Positions 48,432-58,632 of a stretch of DNA of 64,000 nt are shown in pieces. The position numbers and the translations under genes are program-made. Origin of the DNA: Nocardia aurea (GTDB lineage Bacteria > Actinomycetota > Actinomycetes > Mycobacteriales > Mycobacteriaceae). The DNA is taken from positions 118,829 through 182,828 of the forward strand of contig NZ_QCYJ01000018.1 in assembly GCF_003123685.1 (NCBI RefSeq). Direction: 5' to 3'. Below the pieces are notes generated by a model. That model was not told where the DNA came from, did not search any database, and saw nothing but the letters and a program-made list of their open reading frames with translations. Positions within the stretch are counted from its first letter, which is position 1; each line of letters begins with the position of its first letter.

Positions 48432-49793
48432 CTATTCGGCCAGGAAGAAGAAGTAGCCGAGGAATACCACCGTCAGCACCCACATCGCGGGATGGACTTC
48501 CCTGATGCGCCCCTTCGCGACCATCACGACGGGATAGAACAGCATGCCCATGGCCAGGCCGTTGGCGATCGAATAGGTGAGCGGCATCATCACGACGGTG
48601 ATGAAGGCGGGTATCGAATACTCGAGTCGGTTCCAATCGATCTCGCCGAGCGCCCGCGACATCAGGACGCCGACCACGATCAACGCGGGCGCGGTGATCT
48701 CCGGCGAACCCGCCACGACCGCGAACACCGGGTAGCAGAACGTCGCGAGCAGGAACCATCCGGCCGTGGAAATCGCCGTCAATCCGGTCCGGCCGCCCGC
48801 GGAAACGCCAGCGGTCGATTCCACATACGCGGTGGTGGTCGACGTGCCGATGACCGCGCCCGCCATGGTGCCCACCGAATCGGCGGCGAACGCGCTGGCC
48901 GCGCGCGGCAGTTTGCCGTCCTCGTCGAGCAGGCCCGCCTGGTTGGCGACGCCGATCAGGGTGCCGCCGCAGTCGAAGAAGTCGACGAAGAGCATGGTCA
49001 GGATGACGACGGCCATCTGCGCGGTGAAGGCGTCGGGGAGGTGCGCGATGGCCTGGCCGAAGGTCTGATCGAGTCCCTTCGGCATCGCGGCGATCCCGTC
49101 CGGCAGGTCGACCAGACCGGTGACGATGCCGAGTCCGGCCGTCAGCACGATGCCGTAGAGCACCGCGCCGTGCCATCCGATGACCAGGAAGACCACGGTG
49201 ACCAGCAGACCGAACAGGGCGAGCAGGGTCGTGCCCGCGGTGAAATCACCGAGGGTGACCAGGGTGGCGTCGCTGTTGACCACGATGCCCGCGTTCTTCA
49301 ACCCGAGGAAGGCGACGAACATGCCGATACCCGCGCCGACCGCGAATTTCATCGGCATCGGTATCGCGTTCAGAATGCGCTCGCGGACCTTGGTGACCGC
49401 GAGCACGAAGAACACGACGCCGGAGATGAAGGTCCCCGACAGCGCGACCTGCCACGGAATGCCCATCTCCAGCACCACCGAATAGGCGAAGAAGGCGTTG
49501 AGCCCCATTCCCGGCGCGAGTGCGATCGGATAGCGGGCCCACAGCCCCATCACGAGGGTGCCGAAGACCGCGGCGACCGCGGTGGCGGTGAATACCGCCT
49601 GGATGGGGATGCCCTTGTCGCCGAGCGCGCCCTGGTCCCCGAGTACGGCGGGGTTCACCGCGAGCACATACGACATGGCGAGGAACGTCACCGTTCCCGC
49701 CATCAGCTCGCGCCGCATGGTGGAACCGTTCTCGCTGACGCCGAAGTACGCGTCGACGCGACCGCGGGTACGGGTCAGCACATCGGTGGCCAT
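48432..49793 (-). CDS. NCS2 family purine permease (AzgA-like)
   Basis: Nucleobase transporter of 453 residues and about 12-14 membrane helices. TFLAMSYVLAVNPAVLGDQG is the characteristic AzgA-type opening, and GMGLNAFFAYSVV, VDFFDCGGTLIGVANQAG and GTSTTTAYVESTAGVSAGGRTGL (loop and QH/ES-containing segment, quoted in part as TTTAYVESTAGV) match the COG2252 subgroup that imports adenine, guanine or hypoxanthine. ATG at 49793. It is alone on its strand between convergent neighbours. Confidence 0.9.
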   Translation of the reverse strand: MATDVLTRTRGRVDAYFGVSENGSTMRRELMAGTVTFLAMSYVLAVNPAVLGDQGALGDKGIPIQAVFTATAVAAVFGTLVMGLWARYPIALAPGMGLNAFFAYSVVLEMGIPWQVALSGTFISGVVFFVLAVTKVRERILNAIPMPMKFAVGAGIGMFVAFLGLKNAGIVVNSDATLVTLGDFTAGTTLLALFGLLVTVVFLVIGWHGAVLYGIVLTAGLGIVTGLVDLPDGIAAMPKGLDQTFGQAIAHLPDAFTAQMAVVILTMLFVDFFDCGGTLIGVANQAGLLDEDGKLPRAASAFAADSVGTMAGAVIGTSTTTAYVESTAGVSAGGRTGLTAISTAGWFLLATFCYPVFAVVAGSPEITAPALIVVGVLMSRALGEIDWNRLEYSIPAFITVVMMPLTYSIANGLAMGMLFYPVVMVAKGRIREVHPAMWVLTVVFLGYFFFLAE

Positions 49794-49852
49794 GATCTCT
49801 CACGGTAGCCGACGATTCGCCGGACGGTGATCCGTCCGGCGTCGCGTCCGGA

Positions 49853-52420
49853 TCAGGCGTTCGGCGCCGCCACCAGACCCAGTTCGGCGTCCGAGGCGAG
49901 CAACTCGTCGTGCGGCAGTACCCGGACCGTGTAGCCGACCGCGCCCGACAGCGGAACCGGCGTCCGCACCGAGAAGAGTTCCAGCCCGGAATCCGAGCCG
50001 ACGTGCGACATCGCGACCACGGTGGTGTCGGACAGATCGTCGGCGGTGGAGACGCGACCGAGGACGGCCTGCACCGCGACATCGGAGACCGAGAGACCAC
50101 CGAGATCGATCCGCGCGGTCAACGACAGCTCGGCCCCGATGACGGGAGTGTCCGGCAGGCCCGCGCTGTCGACGTTGACCACCTTGACCGAGGGCCACGC
50201 GGCTTCGACGCGCCGCCGATAGTCGGAAACGGTACGCGCGCCCGCGAATTCGTCATCGGTGGCCGCGCGATAGGCGGCGGCCGCCTGCGCGTAGTACTGC
50301 ACGGCGTAGTCGCGAACCATGCGGGAGGCGAGCACCTGGGGGCCGAGGGTCTGCAAGGTGTGGCGGACCATTTCGACCCAGCGCACCGGCATGTCCTGGT
50401 CGTCGCGATCGTAGAAACGGGGTGCGACGGTGCGTTCGAGCAGTTCGTAGAGCGCCGCCGCCTCCAGATCGTCGCGCCGATGTTCGTCGGACACCCCGTC
50501 GGCGGTCGGGATCGCCCAGCCGTTCTCCCCGTCGTACATCTCGTCCCACCAGCCGTCCCGGATGGAGAGATTGAGTCCGCCGTTGAGTGCCGATTTCATG
50601 CCGGAGGTACCGCAGGCCTCGAGCGGGCGCAGCGGATTGTTCAGCCACACATCGCATCCCCAGTAGAGGTAGCGGGCCATCGACATGTCGTAATCGGGCA
50701 GGAAGACGATCCGGTGGCGCAACTCCGGGTTGTCGGCGAACCGCACCACCTGCTGGATCAGCGATTTGCCTCCGTCGTCGGCCGGATGACTCTTACCCGC
50801 CACCACCAGCTGCATCGGTCGTTCCGGATCCAGGAGCAGCGACCGCAGCCGCTGCGGATCGCGCAGCATCAGCGTCAGACGCTTGTAGGTCGGCACCCGG
50901 CGCGCGAATCCGATGGTCAGCACGTTCGGATCGAAAACCTGGTCGACCCAGCCCAATTCGGCCTCGGCGGCGCCGCGTTCGAGCCAGGAGGCCCGCACCC
51001 GGCGGCGCACTTCCTCGATCAGGGTGGCGCGCAGGGTGTTGCGGGTCGACCAGAGTTCGCCCAACGGCGCGTCACGCAGCCGTTCCCAGCCGCGCGCCTC
51101 CTCCACCAGTTCCGCGCCGACGTGCTCACGCGCCTTGTCGAGCCATTCGCGCGCCGCCCAGGTGGGGGCGTGCACACCGTTGGTGACCGATCCGATCGGC
51201 ACCTCGGACGCGTCGAATCCGGGCCACAGCGCGGAGAACATCGAACGGCTGACTTCGCCGTGCAACTTCGACACACCGTTGGCACGCTGGGCGAGTCGCA
51301 GACCCATATGCGCCATGTTGAAGAATTCGGGATCGGTCTCGCGCCCGAGCGACACGATCCGGTCCACCGAGAGTCCCGGCAGCAGCGCGGATTCCGATTC
51401 GCCGTGCCCGCCGCCGAAGTAGCGGCGCACCAGCGGCATCGGGAATCGGTCGATGCCCGCGGGCACCGGTGTATGGGTGGTGAAGACGGTGCCCGCGCGC
51501 ACGGCGGCCAGCGCGGTGTCGAAATCGAGTCCGGCCGCGACGTATTCGCGGATCCGTTCGACGCCGAGGAACCCCGCGTGTCCCTCGTTCATGTGGAAGA
51601 CGTCGGGATCGGGCAGACCCTGGGCGTTGGTATAGGCACGAACCGCCCGCACCCCGCCCACCCCGGCCAGAATCTCCTGTTTGATGCGATGATCCTGGTC
51701 GCCGCCGTAGAGCCGGTCGGTGACCGCGCGCAGTTCCGGATCGTTCTCCGCGATATCGGAATCCAGCAGCAGCAGCGGCACCCGCCCCACCTGGGCGATC
51801 CATACCCTGGCCCGCAGCACCCGCTGATCCGGCATCGCCACGTGCACCAGCACGGGCGAACCGTCGGCGGTGAGCAGACGCAGCGGCAGGCCCTGGGGGT
51901 CGAGCGCCGGATAGTGCTCGAGCTGCCAGCCGTCCGCCGACAGCGACTGACGGAAGTAACCGGACCGGTAGAGCAGCCCGACCGCGATCAGCGGCAGCCC
52001 GAGGTCCGAGGCCGCCTTGAGGTGATCGCCCGCCAGGATGCCGAGACCGCCCGAGTAGTTCGGCAGTACCTCGGTGACGCCGAACTCCATCGAGAAGTAG
52101 GCGATGCCGCGCACCCCGGGTTCGGTTCGCTGGAACCAGCCCGGCGAGTCCAGGTAGCCGCGCAGATCGGCGGCGGCTTCGTCGACCCGACGGGTGTAGT
52201 CCGCGTCGGCGGCCAACTCGTCCAACCGCGCGGCGGGCACCTCGCCCAGCATCCTGACCGGGTCGTGGCCGACGTCGCGCCAGCGTGCCGGATCCAGTTC
52301 ACGGAACAGATCCTGCGTCGGCCAGTGCCATGACCAGCGCAGATTCGTGGAGAGTTCACCCAGGGCCGCGAGTCGCTCGGGCAGATGGGCACGGACGGTG
52401 AAACGACGAAGTGCCTTCAC
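49853..52420 (-). CDS. glgP: Alpha-glucan (maltodextrin/glycogen) phosphorylase
   Basis: GT35 phosphorylase of 855 residues releasing glucose-1-phosphate from alpha-1,4-glucans. The N-terminal LRRFTVRAHLPERLAAL and LSTNLRWSWHWPTQDLF belong to the actinobacterial type with a DUF3417 domain; the PLP region is ACGTSGMKSALNGGLN with the cofactor Lys near residue 610. GTG at 52420 (VKALRRFTVRAHLP) was chosen over ATG at 52432: TATGGT lies 7 bases upstream and mycobacterial GlgP begins with the same residues. It is divergent from glgE, an arrangement shared with Rv1328/Rv1327c. Confidence 0.94.
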   Translation of the reverse strand: MKALRRFTVRAHLPERLAALGELSTNLRWSWHWPTQDLFRELDPARWRDVGHDPVRMLGEVPAARLDELAADADYTRRVDEAAADLRGYLDSPGWFQRTEPGVRGIAYFSMEFGVTEVLPNYSGGLGILAGDHLKAASDLGLPLIAVGLLYRSGYFRQSLSADGWQLEHYPALDPQGLPLRLLTADGSPVLVHVAMPDQRVLRARVWIAQVGRVPLLLLDSDIAENDPELRAVTDRLYGGDQDHRIKQEILAGVGGVRAVRAYTNAQGLPDPDVFHMNEGHAGFLGVERIREYVAAGLDFDTALAAVRAGTVFTTHTPVPAGIDRFPMPLVRRYFGGGHGESESALLPGLSVDRIVSLGRETDPEFFNMAHMGLRLAQRANGVSKLHGEVSRSMFSALWPGFDASEVPIGSVTNGVHAPTWAAREWLDKAREHVGAELVEEARGWERLRDAPLGELWSTRNTLRATLIEEVRRRVRASWLERGAAEAELGWVDQVFDPNVLTIGFARRVPTYKRLTLMLRDPQRLRSLLLDPERPMQLVVAGKSHPADDGGKSLIQQVVRFADNPELRHRIVFLPDYDMSMARYLYWGCDVWLNNPLRPLEACGTSGMKSALNGGLNLSIRDGWWDEMYDGENGWAIPTADGVSDEHRRDDLEAAALYELLERTVAPRFYDRDDQDMPVRWVEMVRHTLQTLGPQVLASRMVRDYAVQYYAQAAAAYRAATDDEFAGARTVSDYRRRVEAAWPSVKVVNVDSAGLPDTPVIGAELSLTARIDLGGLSVSDVAVQAVLGRVSTADDLSDTTVVAMSHVGSDSGLELFSVRTPVPLSGAVGYTVRVLPHDELLASDAELGLVAAPNA

Positions 52421-52731
52421 CAGGCGAACCATACCGAATATTCGACTACCCCTCTCTCCCGGCGACGCAGGTCACTCGCGCGCGCCAGACGCCTCGTCGG
52501 CCGGGAGCGAATACCGGTCGGCGGCGGGTTCGCTCCCGGTAAGCCGGACGCCCTGCCGCCGCCGCCGGACACCGACGAGTACCTGCCTCGCGGTCGGCGA
52601 AACGCCCCTGGTCACCCCTGGTCGACGGACGCGCGCACGGCGAAGCGTCCGACCGGCCGTCGGGCACCGGGTGCGAGCCCGCCGGGCCGCTGATCACGTC
52701 CGTACGGCCCGCTGGCGGTAGGTTGGTCCCC
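52421..52731. promoter_or_regulatory. Divergent glgP/glgE control region with hairpin
   Basis: The gap of about 310 bp between divergent glgP and glgE holds no convincing gene. CCGGGAGCGAA (52501-52511) pairs perfectly with 52529-52539 over 11 bp with a 17-base loop. Leaderless-type -10 boxes lie at both ends: TATGGT before glgP and TAGGTT (52719-52724) before glgE. Confidence 0.5.
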
Positions 52732-54738
52732 GTGACCGGCCGCATCGCCATCGATGACACCTCCCCGTCCGCTGGACCTGGACACAGACCGGCCAAGGCC
52801 GCCGTGGGCGAGGTTTTCCCGGTGCGCGCCGTGGTGTGGCGCGAAGGCCACGACGCCGTCGCCGCCACGCTCGCGGTGCGCGCGCCGGGTGCTTCCCGGG
52901 TGACCAGGATCCGGATGGCGCCGGATCCGGAACCCGACGTGTTCAACGCGCTGTTCGTCCCGAACGTGACCGGTGCGTGGACCTTCCGTGTCGAGGGCTG
53001 GAGCGATCCGATCGCCACCTGGCGACATGCCGTCGAGGCGAAACTCTCGGTCGGTCAGAGCGCCGTCGACCTCGCCAACGATCTCGAACGCGGCGCGCGG
53101 CTGTTCGAACGCGCCGCGCAGGCCGTCCCCAAGAAGCAGTTCGAGCGTCTGCGCGCGGTCGCGGTCGCGTTGCGAGCCGACGAACAGCTTCCGGCGCGGG
53201 TCGCGCCCGCCTTCTCCGAGGAGGTGGCCGAGATTCTCCGGGCCACTCCGTTGCGGGATCTGGTGACCAGGGGTCCGCTGCACACGGTGTCGGTCGAGCG
53301 GACGCGCGCGCTCTTCGGTTCCTGGTACGAATTCTTCCCGCGCTCCACCGGCGGGCGCGACGCCGACGGCAGACCGGTGCACGGCACCTTCGCCACCTCG
53401 ATCAAGGATCTGCCGCGCATCGCCGCGATGGGGTTCGATGTCGTCTACCTGCCGCCGATCCACCCGATCGGCACGGTGAATCGCAAGGGCCGCAACAACT
53501 CCCTGACCGCCGAACCCGACGACGTCGGTTCACCGTGGGCGATCGGATCCGAGGACGGCGGCCACGACGCGATCCACCCCGCGCTCGGCACCGAATCCGA
53601 TTTCGCCGAATTCGTCGCCGCCGCGGCACGGTCGGGGATGGAGGTGGCGCTGGATCTGGCGTTGCAGTGCGCCCCCGATCACCCCTGGGTGGCCTCGCAT
53701 CCCGAATGGTTCACCACCCTGCCCGACGGCACGATCGCCTTCGCCGAGAATCCGCCGAAGAAGTACCAGGACATCTACCCGATCGATTTCGACAACGATC
53801 CCGACGGCCTCTACGCCGAGGTGCTGCGGGTGGTGCGGCACTGGATCTCACTGGGCGTCAAGATCTTCCGCGTCGACAATCCGCACACCAAACCCGCCGA
53901 TTTCTGGGAGTGGCTGATCTGCACGGTGCGGCGCACCGATCCCGATGTGCTCTTCCTGTCGGAGGCGTTCACCCGCCCCGCCCGCCTCTACGGCCTGGCC
54001 CGACGTGGCTTCAGTCAGTCCTACACCTATTTCACCTGGCGGGTGGCCAAGTGGGAGTTGACCGAATTCGGCAACGAATTGGCGGCCAAGGCGGACGAGG
54101 CCAGACCGAATCTGTTCGTCAATACCCCCGATATCCTGCACGAAAGCCTCCAGCACGGCGGGCCGGGCATGTTCGCGATCCGCGCGGTGCTCGCGGCGAC
54201 GCTCGCCCCCACCTGGGGCGTGTATTCCGGTTTCGAACTCTTCGAGCACCAGGCGGTGCGGCCGGGCAGCGAGGAATATCTGGATTCGGAGAAATACGAA
54301 CTGCGCCCGCGACCGTTCGCCGAGGCGCTGGCGCGCGGAGAATCACTGGAGCCGTGGCTGACCCGGCTCAACGAGATCCGCCGCAACCATCCGGCACTGC
54401 AACAGTTGCGCTGCCTGAGTTTCCATCACGTCGACAACGACGCCCTGCTGGCGTATTCCAAATTCGATCCGGCCACCGGGGACGCGGTGCTCGTCGTGGT
54501 GAATCTGAACCCCTACGGCGCCGAACAGGGTTTTCTCTCCCTCGACCTGCCCGCGATCGGGCGCGAGTGGCACGACCACCCGGTGGTTGTCGATGAGGTC
54601 AGCGGCGAGGAATACCACTGGGCGCAGACGAATTACGTCCGCCTCGATCCCGCGCGCGCGGTCGCCCACATCATCGCCCTGCCCCCGGTGCCGCAGCGGG
54701 CGCGCACCGAACTGGCCTACCGGAAGTCGTTCACATGA
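52732..54738 (+). CDS. glgE: Alpha-1,4-glucan:maltose-1-phosphate maltosyltransferase
   Basis: GH13_3 enzyme of 668 residues that extends alpha-glucans with maltose units from maltose-1-phosphate, the final step of the trehalose-to-glucan (GlgE) pathway. [26 protein letters not shown] and [13 protein letters not shown] are strongly conserved; the nucleophile Asp is in [11 protein letters not shown] (about 382) and the acid Glu in [13 protein letters not shown] at 52732 is preferred over TTG at 52723 because TAGGTT is 7 bases upstream. Its stop overlaps glgB (ATGA). No treS-pep2 genes are in the window. Confidence 0.96.
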   Translation: MTGRIAIDDTSPSAGPGHRPAKAAVGEVFPVRAVVWREGHDAVAATLAVRAPGASRVTRIRMAPDPEPDVFNALFVPNVTGAWTFRVEGWSDPIATWRHAVEAKLSVGQSAVDLANDLERGARLFERAAQAVPKKQFERLRAVAVALRADEQLPARVAPAFSEEVAEILRATPLRDLVTRGPLHTVSVERTRALFGSWYEFFPRSTGGRDADGRPVHGTFATSIKDLPRIAAMGFDVVYLPPIHPIGTVNRKGRNNSLTAEPDDVGSPWAIGSEDGGHDAIHPALGTESDFAEFVAAAARSGMEVALDLALQCAPDHPWVASHPEWFTTLPDGTIAFAENPPKKYQDIYPIDFDNDPDGLYAEVLRVVRHWISLGVKIFRVDNPHTKPADFWEWLICTVRRTDPDVLFLSEAFTRPARLYGLARRGFSQSYTYFTWRVAKWELTEFGNELAAKADEARPNLFVNTPDILHESLQHGGPGMFAIRAVLAATLAPTWGVYSGFELFEHQAVRPGSEEYLDSEKYELRPRPFAEALARGESLEPWLTRLNEIRRNHPALQQLRCLSFHHVDNDALLAYSKFDPATGDAVLVVVNLNPYGAEQGFLSLDLPAIGREWHDHPVVVDEVSGEEYHWAQTNYVRLDPARAVAHIIALPPVPQRARTELAYRKSFT

Positions 54739-56912
54739 ACCGCACGGCCACCATCAACCGCCGCGATCTGATGTTGCTCGCCGCGGGCACCCACGCCGAC
54801 CCGCACACCGTGCTCGGCGCGCATCCGCATCCGGACGGCACGGTGGTGCGCGTACTGCGCCCGCACGCCGAATCGGTCGCGATACGGGTCGGCGACACCG
54901 AACATCCGCTGACGTCGATGGGGCACGGCGTCTTCGCCGCGCCGCTGCCGTATCCGGAGATCATGGACTACCGCGTCGTGACCACCTATCGCGGCGGACA
55001 GCGGGTGATCGGCGCCGACGGCTACCGTTTCCTGCCCACCGTCGGCGACCTGGACCTGCACCTCATCGGCGAGGGCAGACACGACCGGCTGTGGGAAGTG
55101 CTCGGCGCCCACCCCCGTCGCTACACCACACTGGACGGCGAGGTCGACGGCACCTCGTTCGCGGTGTGGGCGCCCAATGCCCGCGGCATCACCGTGGTCG
55201 GCGATTTCGACGGCTGGAGCGGCAACTCCGCGCCGATGCGCGCACTGGGCTCCTCCGGGGTGTGGGAGGTCTACGTGCCCGGCGTCGGTGTCGGCGCCAG
55301 GTACAAGTACCGGGTGCACGGGGCGGACGGCCGGACCGTCGATCACGCCGACCCGCTGGCCTTCGCCACCGAACTCCCGCCCGCCACCGGATCCGTGGTC
55401 GCCGCGAGCGCGCACGAGTGGCGCGACGGCGACTGGATCGAACGCCGTGAACGCGCCGACCCGACGCGCGCGCCGATGAGCGTCTACGAAGTGCACCTCG
55501 GCTCCTGGCGGCCGGGCCTGTCCTACCTCGAGGCCGCCGAGCAGCTCGCCGAGTACGTGACCGCGGCCGGGTACACCCATATCGAACTGCTGCCGGTGGC
55601 CGAACATCCCTTCGGCGGCTCGTGGGGATACCAGGTCACCTCGTACTACGCGCCCACCTCTCGCTTCGGATCGCCCGACGATTTCCGCGTGTTCGTCGAC
55701 CGCATGCACGCCGCCGGAATCGGCGTCCTGCTGGACTGGGTGCCCGCCCATTTCCCGCGCGACGAATGGGCGCTGGCCCGATTCGACGGCACTCCGCTCT
55801 ACGAGCACCCGGACCCGCGTCGCGGGGAGCAACTCGACTGGGGCACCTACATCTTCGATTTCGGCCGCAACGAGGTCCGCAATTTCCTCGTCGCCAACGC
55901 GCGGTACTGGATCGAGGAGTTCCACATCGACGGGCTGCGCGTGGACGCCGTCGCCTCCATGCTCTACCTGGACTACTCGCGTTCGGAAGGCGAGTGGGAA
56001 CCGAACGTGCACGGCGGCAGGGAGAACCTGGAAGCCGTCGACTTCCTCCAGGACCTCAACGACACCGTGCACCGGCACCACCCCGGCGTCGTCACCATCG
56101 CCGAGGAATCCACCACCTGGCCCGGCGTCACCCGAGGCACCGACGTCGGCGGTCTCGGGTTCTCGATGAAATGGAATATGGGCTGGATGCACGACACGCT
56201 CGGCTTCCTCGGGCGCGATCCCATCCACCGCAACTGGCACCACAACGAGATCACCTTCTCGCTGATGTACGCGTGGAGCGAGAACTACGTCCTGCCCATC
56301 AGCCACGACGAGGTGGTGCACGGCAAGGGCACGCTGTGGACCCGCATGCCCGGCGACGATTTCGCGAAGGCCGCCGGCGTCCGCGCGCTGCTGGCCTACA
56401 TGTGGGCGCATCCGGGCAAACAGCTGCTGTTCATGGGCCAGGACTTCGGCCAGTTCCGCGAGTGGTCCCACGATCGCGGCCTGGACTGGGCCGAGCTGGA
56501 CAATCCGCTGCACCGCGGCATCTCCGACGCGGTGTCGGCCATGAACAGCGTCTACCGGGCGCATTCGGCCCTGTGGAGTCAGGACACCAATCCCGGCGGG
56601 CATTCCTGGATCGAGGCGAACGACCGGGAGAACAATGTGCTCGCGTTCCTGCGCTACGGGTCCGACGGTTCGGTCATCGCCTGCGTGTACAACTTCTCCG
56701 GCGCGGTGCACGGCGAATACCGCGTCGGACTGCCGTCGTCGGGTGAGTGGACCGAGATCCTCAATACCGACGCGGCCGACTACGGCGGTTCCGGCATCGG
56801 GAACATGGGTTCGGTGAAGACCGACGACACACCGTGGCACGGCCGTCCGGTCTCGGCGACGCTGGCCTTGGCTCCCAACAGCGCGATCTGGTTGGCCGGA
56901 CCACCCGCCTGA
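54735..56912 (+). CDS. glgB: 1,4-alpha-glucan branching enzyme
   Basis: GH13 branching enzyme of 725 residues that adds alpha-1,6 branches to glucan. The N-terminal CBM48 repeats ([42 protein letters not shown]), the catalytic Asp in [17 protein letters not shown], Glu in [11 protein letters not shown] and [13 protein letters not shown] are all present. ATG at 54735 overlaps the glgE stop, so chain extension and branching are made together. Homologue of Rv1326c. A repeat-rich gap and terminator follow. Confidence 0.96.
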   Translation: MNRTATINRRDLMLLAAGTHADPHTVLGAHPHPDGTVVRVLRPHAESVAIRVGDTEHPLTSMGHGVFAAPLPYPEIMDYRVVTTYRGGQRVIGADGYRFLPTVGDLDLHLIGEGRHDRLWEVLGAHPRRYTTLDGEVDGTSFAVWAPNARGITVVGDFDGWSGNSAPMRALGSSGVWEVYVPGVGVGARYKYRVHGADGRTVDHADPLAFATELPPATGSVVAASAHEWRDGDWIERRERADPTRAPMSVYEVHLGSWRPGLSYLEAAEQLAEYVTAAGYTHIELLPVAEHPFGGSWGYQVTSYYAPTSRFGSPDDFRVFVDRMHAAGIGVLLDWVPAHFPRDEWALARFDGTPLYEHPDPRRGEQLDWGTYIFDFGRNEVRNFLVANARYWIEEFHIDGLRVDAVASMLYLDYSRSEGEWEPNVHGGRENLEAVDFLQDLNDTVHRHHPGVVTIAEESTTWPGVTRGTDVGGLGFSMKWNMGWMHDTLGFLGRDPIHRNWHHNEITFSLMYAWSENYVLPISHDEVVHGKGTLWTRMPGDDFAKAAGVRALLAYMWAHPGKQLLFMGQDFGQFREWSHDRGLDWAELDNPLHRGISDAVSAMNSVYRAHSALWSQDTNPGGHSWIEANDRENNVLAFLRYGSDGSVIACVYNFSGAVHGEYRVGLPSSGEWTEILNTDAADYGGSGIGNMGSVKTDDTPWHGRPVSATLALAPNSAIWLAGPPA

Positions 56913-56964
56913 CCCGGTAACGCACGGCCGGTCGGCTGCCGGACATTCGCGCGCAACGGTCGCG

Positions 56965-57159
56965 TCGCTGCGACAACTGCCCGGACACCGAGTCCCGCAC
57001 GTGACGGCACCGCCGTCGCAGACGAGCACCGCGCCGACCGTCGCATCGCAGCGACAGCTACCCGGACAACCGAGTCCAACACGGCACGGCGGTCGCAGAC
57101 GGGTTCCGTTGTCAACGGTGGTGTCGCTGCGACAACCGGCCGAACGCCGGATCCCGCAC
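56965..57159. repeat. Three degenerate ~80-bp tandem repeats after glgB
   Basis: Units begin at 56965, 57046 and 57124, so periods are 81 and 78 bp. Each starts TCGCwGCGACArC, followed by C/GCCCGGACACCGAGTCC-like sequence. The first and second also share a GTCGCAGACG element. There is no open frame with coding character. The 301-bp gap between glgB and the Rv1324-like gene otherwise contains only a terminator. Confidence 0.6.
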
Positions 57160-57169
57160 CGACTGGAAC

Positions 57170-57202
57170 GGCCCCGCCGTCGCTGTGTGCGATGGCGGGG
57201 CC
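57170..57202. terminator. Bidirectional hairpin between glgB and thioredoxin-like gene
   Basis: GGCCCCGCC (57170-57178) and GGCGGGGCC (57194-57202) form a perfect 9-bp stem with a 15-base loop, 11 bases from the convergent Rv1324-like stop. Confidence 0.65.
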
Positions 57203-57213
57203 GAGCGTCGAGA

Positions 57214-58104
57214 TCAGTACAGCGCGGCGGCCAGTTTCCGACGGGCCGCGACGACGAAAGCTTCCGCCGGATCGAACAGTTCGAAGAGTTCGAGCAGGTG
57301 GGTACGGGCCTTGGTCCGGTCGTCGCCCGCCGTGCGCTTGATCACACCGATCAGCCGCTCGAAGGCCGCTTCCGGCTGCTGGCCGAGCAGTTCGAGGTCG
57401 GCGGCGCCGATCGCGAGATCGACATTCGTGGGATCGAGGTCCGCGTCGGCGATGGTCGACTCCGGCACTTCCTGCGCGCGGGCGAGGAACCGCAGCTGCC
57501 GCAGCGCGTTCTTGGCCTCGGCGTTGGCGGGTTCGGCGGCGATGATCGCCTCGTAGGCGGCTTCGGCGCCCGCCATGTCACCGCGCTCGAGCGCATCCTC
57601 GGCGGCGGTGAAACGCGGATCCTCGGCGGGCTCGGGCTCGCCGGGCGCGCCGCCCTCGAGTTTGCCCGCGACGGCGTCGAGCACCGCGTCCAGCCACTGC
57701 CGCACCTGTTCCTCGGGCTGCGCGCCCTCGAAATCGGCCAGCGGCTGTCCGCCCGCGATCGCGACCACGGTCGGAATGCCCTGCACCCGCAGCGCTTGCG
57801 CGATCTGCATATTGCTCTCGGCCTCGACGGTGGCCAGATCCCAGGTGCCGCCGTCGGCCGCGGCGAAACGCTCCAGCGTGCGGACGAGTTCGACGCTACC
57901 GGGGCTGCGCTGCGAATACAGCGCGACGACCACGGGCACCTGCGTCGAACGACGCAGCACCTTGGTCTCGAAATCCGCCACCGAGACCGCGTGATCGGCG
58001 CCCGCGCTACCGGCAGGGGGTTGCTTCAGACTGGACAGATCCACCGCCCCGGACATGGCGGCGACAGCGGCTGGCGAAGGACGGCGTGCGGCAGGTCGAG
58101 TCAC
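57214..58104 (-). CDS. Thioredoxin-domain/TPR co-chaperone-like protein (Rv1324 homologue)
   Basis: Protein of 296 residues in the CnoX-like thioredoxin plus TPR arrangement. A thioredoxin fold (about 45-155: VPVVVALYSQRSPGSVELVRTL; QGIPTVVAIAGGQPL) has SQRSPGS in place of the CxxC active site, so it lacks redox activity. Helical TPR-like repeats follow (AAEDALERGDMAGAEAAYEAIIAAEP). GTG at 58104 (VTRPAARR) gives a start like Rv1324. Probable role is protein folding or chaperone hand-over, inferred from family. Confidence 0.85.
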   Translation of the reverse strand: MTRPAARRPSPAAVAAMSGAVDLSSLKQPPAGSAGADHAVSVADFETKVLRRSTQVPVVVALYSQRSPGSVELVRTLERFAAADGGTWDLATVEAESNMQIAQALRVQGIPTVVAIAGGQPLADFEGAQPEEQVRQWLDAVLDAVAGKLEGGAPGEPEPAEDPRFTAAEDALERGDMAGAEAAYEAIIAAEPANAEAKNALRQLRFLARAQEVPESTIADADLDPTNVDLAIGAADLELLGQQPEAAFERLIGVIKRTAGDDRTKARTHLLELFELFDPAEAFVVAARRKLAAALY

Positions 58105-58117
58105 GGCATCCAGTTTG

Positions 58118-58495
58118 TCACGACGTCGCGCCGGCGGCTGCCGCGGTGCCGGTCGAGTCGACGGTTTCGAGCGTGCCGAGCCTGCCGGTACGGGCCGCCC
58201 AGACCTCGAATACCACGGTGAAGAACGGCGGGATGCTCGACAGCAGCGCAAGGATCGTGGTCAGCCAGTTCCAGCGCAGTTCGCGTGCGGCCAACAGCGC
58301 GCTCAGCAGGAACAGCACGAAGACGGCGCCGTGGATCGGTCCGAAGATCTTCACGCCGATCTCGTTGCCCGGCTCGGGAATGTACTTGAACGCCATTCCG
58401 ATCAACAGGCCCAACCACGACAGTGCCTCGAGCACCGCGAAGAATCGGAACCTACCGGCAACGCTGCGCAGATCGAAGTAACCCATGGCGCCCAT
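58118..58495 (-). CDS. DUF3817 membrane protein (second copy)
   Basis: Membrane protein of 125 residues with FFAVLEALSWLGLLIGM, GPIHGAVFVLFLLSALLAA and WLTTILALLSSIPPFFTVVFE as helices; the FRxxxxxEAxSxLxLL pattern is typical of DUF3817. ATG at 58495 or 58486 is possible; TAGTAT lies 10 bases before 58495. A dyad covers the promoter. It is paralogous to the gene at 35096-35491 and differs by lacking the long N-terminal tail. Function unknown. Confidence 0.82.
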   Translation of the reverse strand: MGAMGYFDLRSVAGRFRFFAVLEALSWLGLLIGMAFKYIPEPGNEIGVKIFGPIHGAVFVLFLLSALLAARELRWNWLTTILALLSSIPPFFTVVFEVWAARTGRLGTLETVDSTGTAAAAGATS

Positions 58496-58507
58496 TGTGC
58501 CGCAAAT

Positions 58508-58525
58508 ACTACGACGATACGTAGT
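58508..58525. promoter_or_regulatory. Dyad overlapping promoter of second DUF3817 gene
   Basis: ACTACG (58508-58513) and CGTAGT (58520-58525) are an inverted repeat with a 6-base spacer, overlapping the TAGTAT box upstream of the gene. It could be an operator. Confidence 0.35.
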
Positions 58526-58632
58526 TGCACCCGTCACACCGGACGAAACGGACACCGCCGCCGGGGGTTCCGGCGGCGGTGTCGAGACAACTACCCGGCG
58601 CGCGACTGTTCGCCGGGAGGATTACCCGGCGC

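Noticed and set aside
57001..58221. 406-codon plus-strand ORF after glgB
   Set aside because: It runs through the degenerate repeats and antisense to the thioredoxin-like gene; no domain is recognisable.
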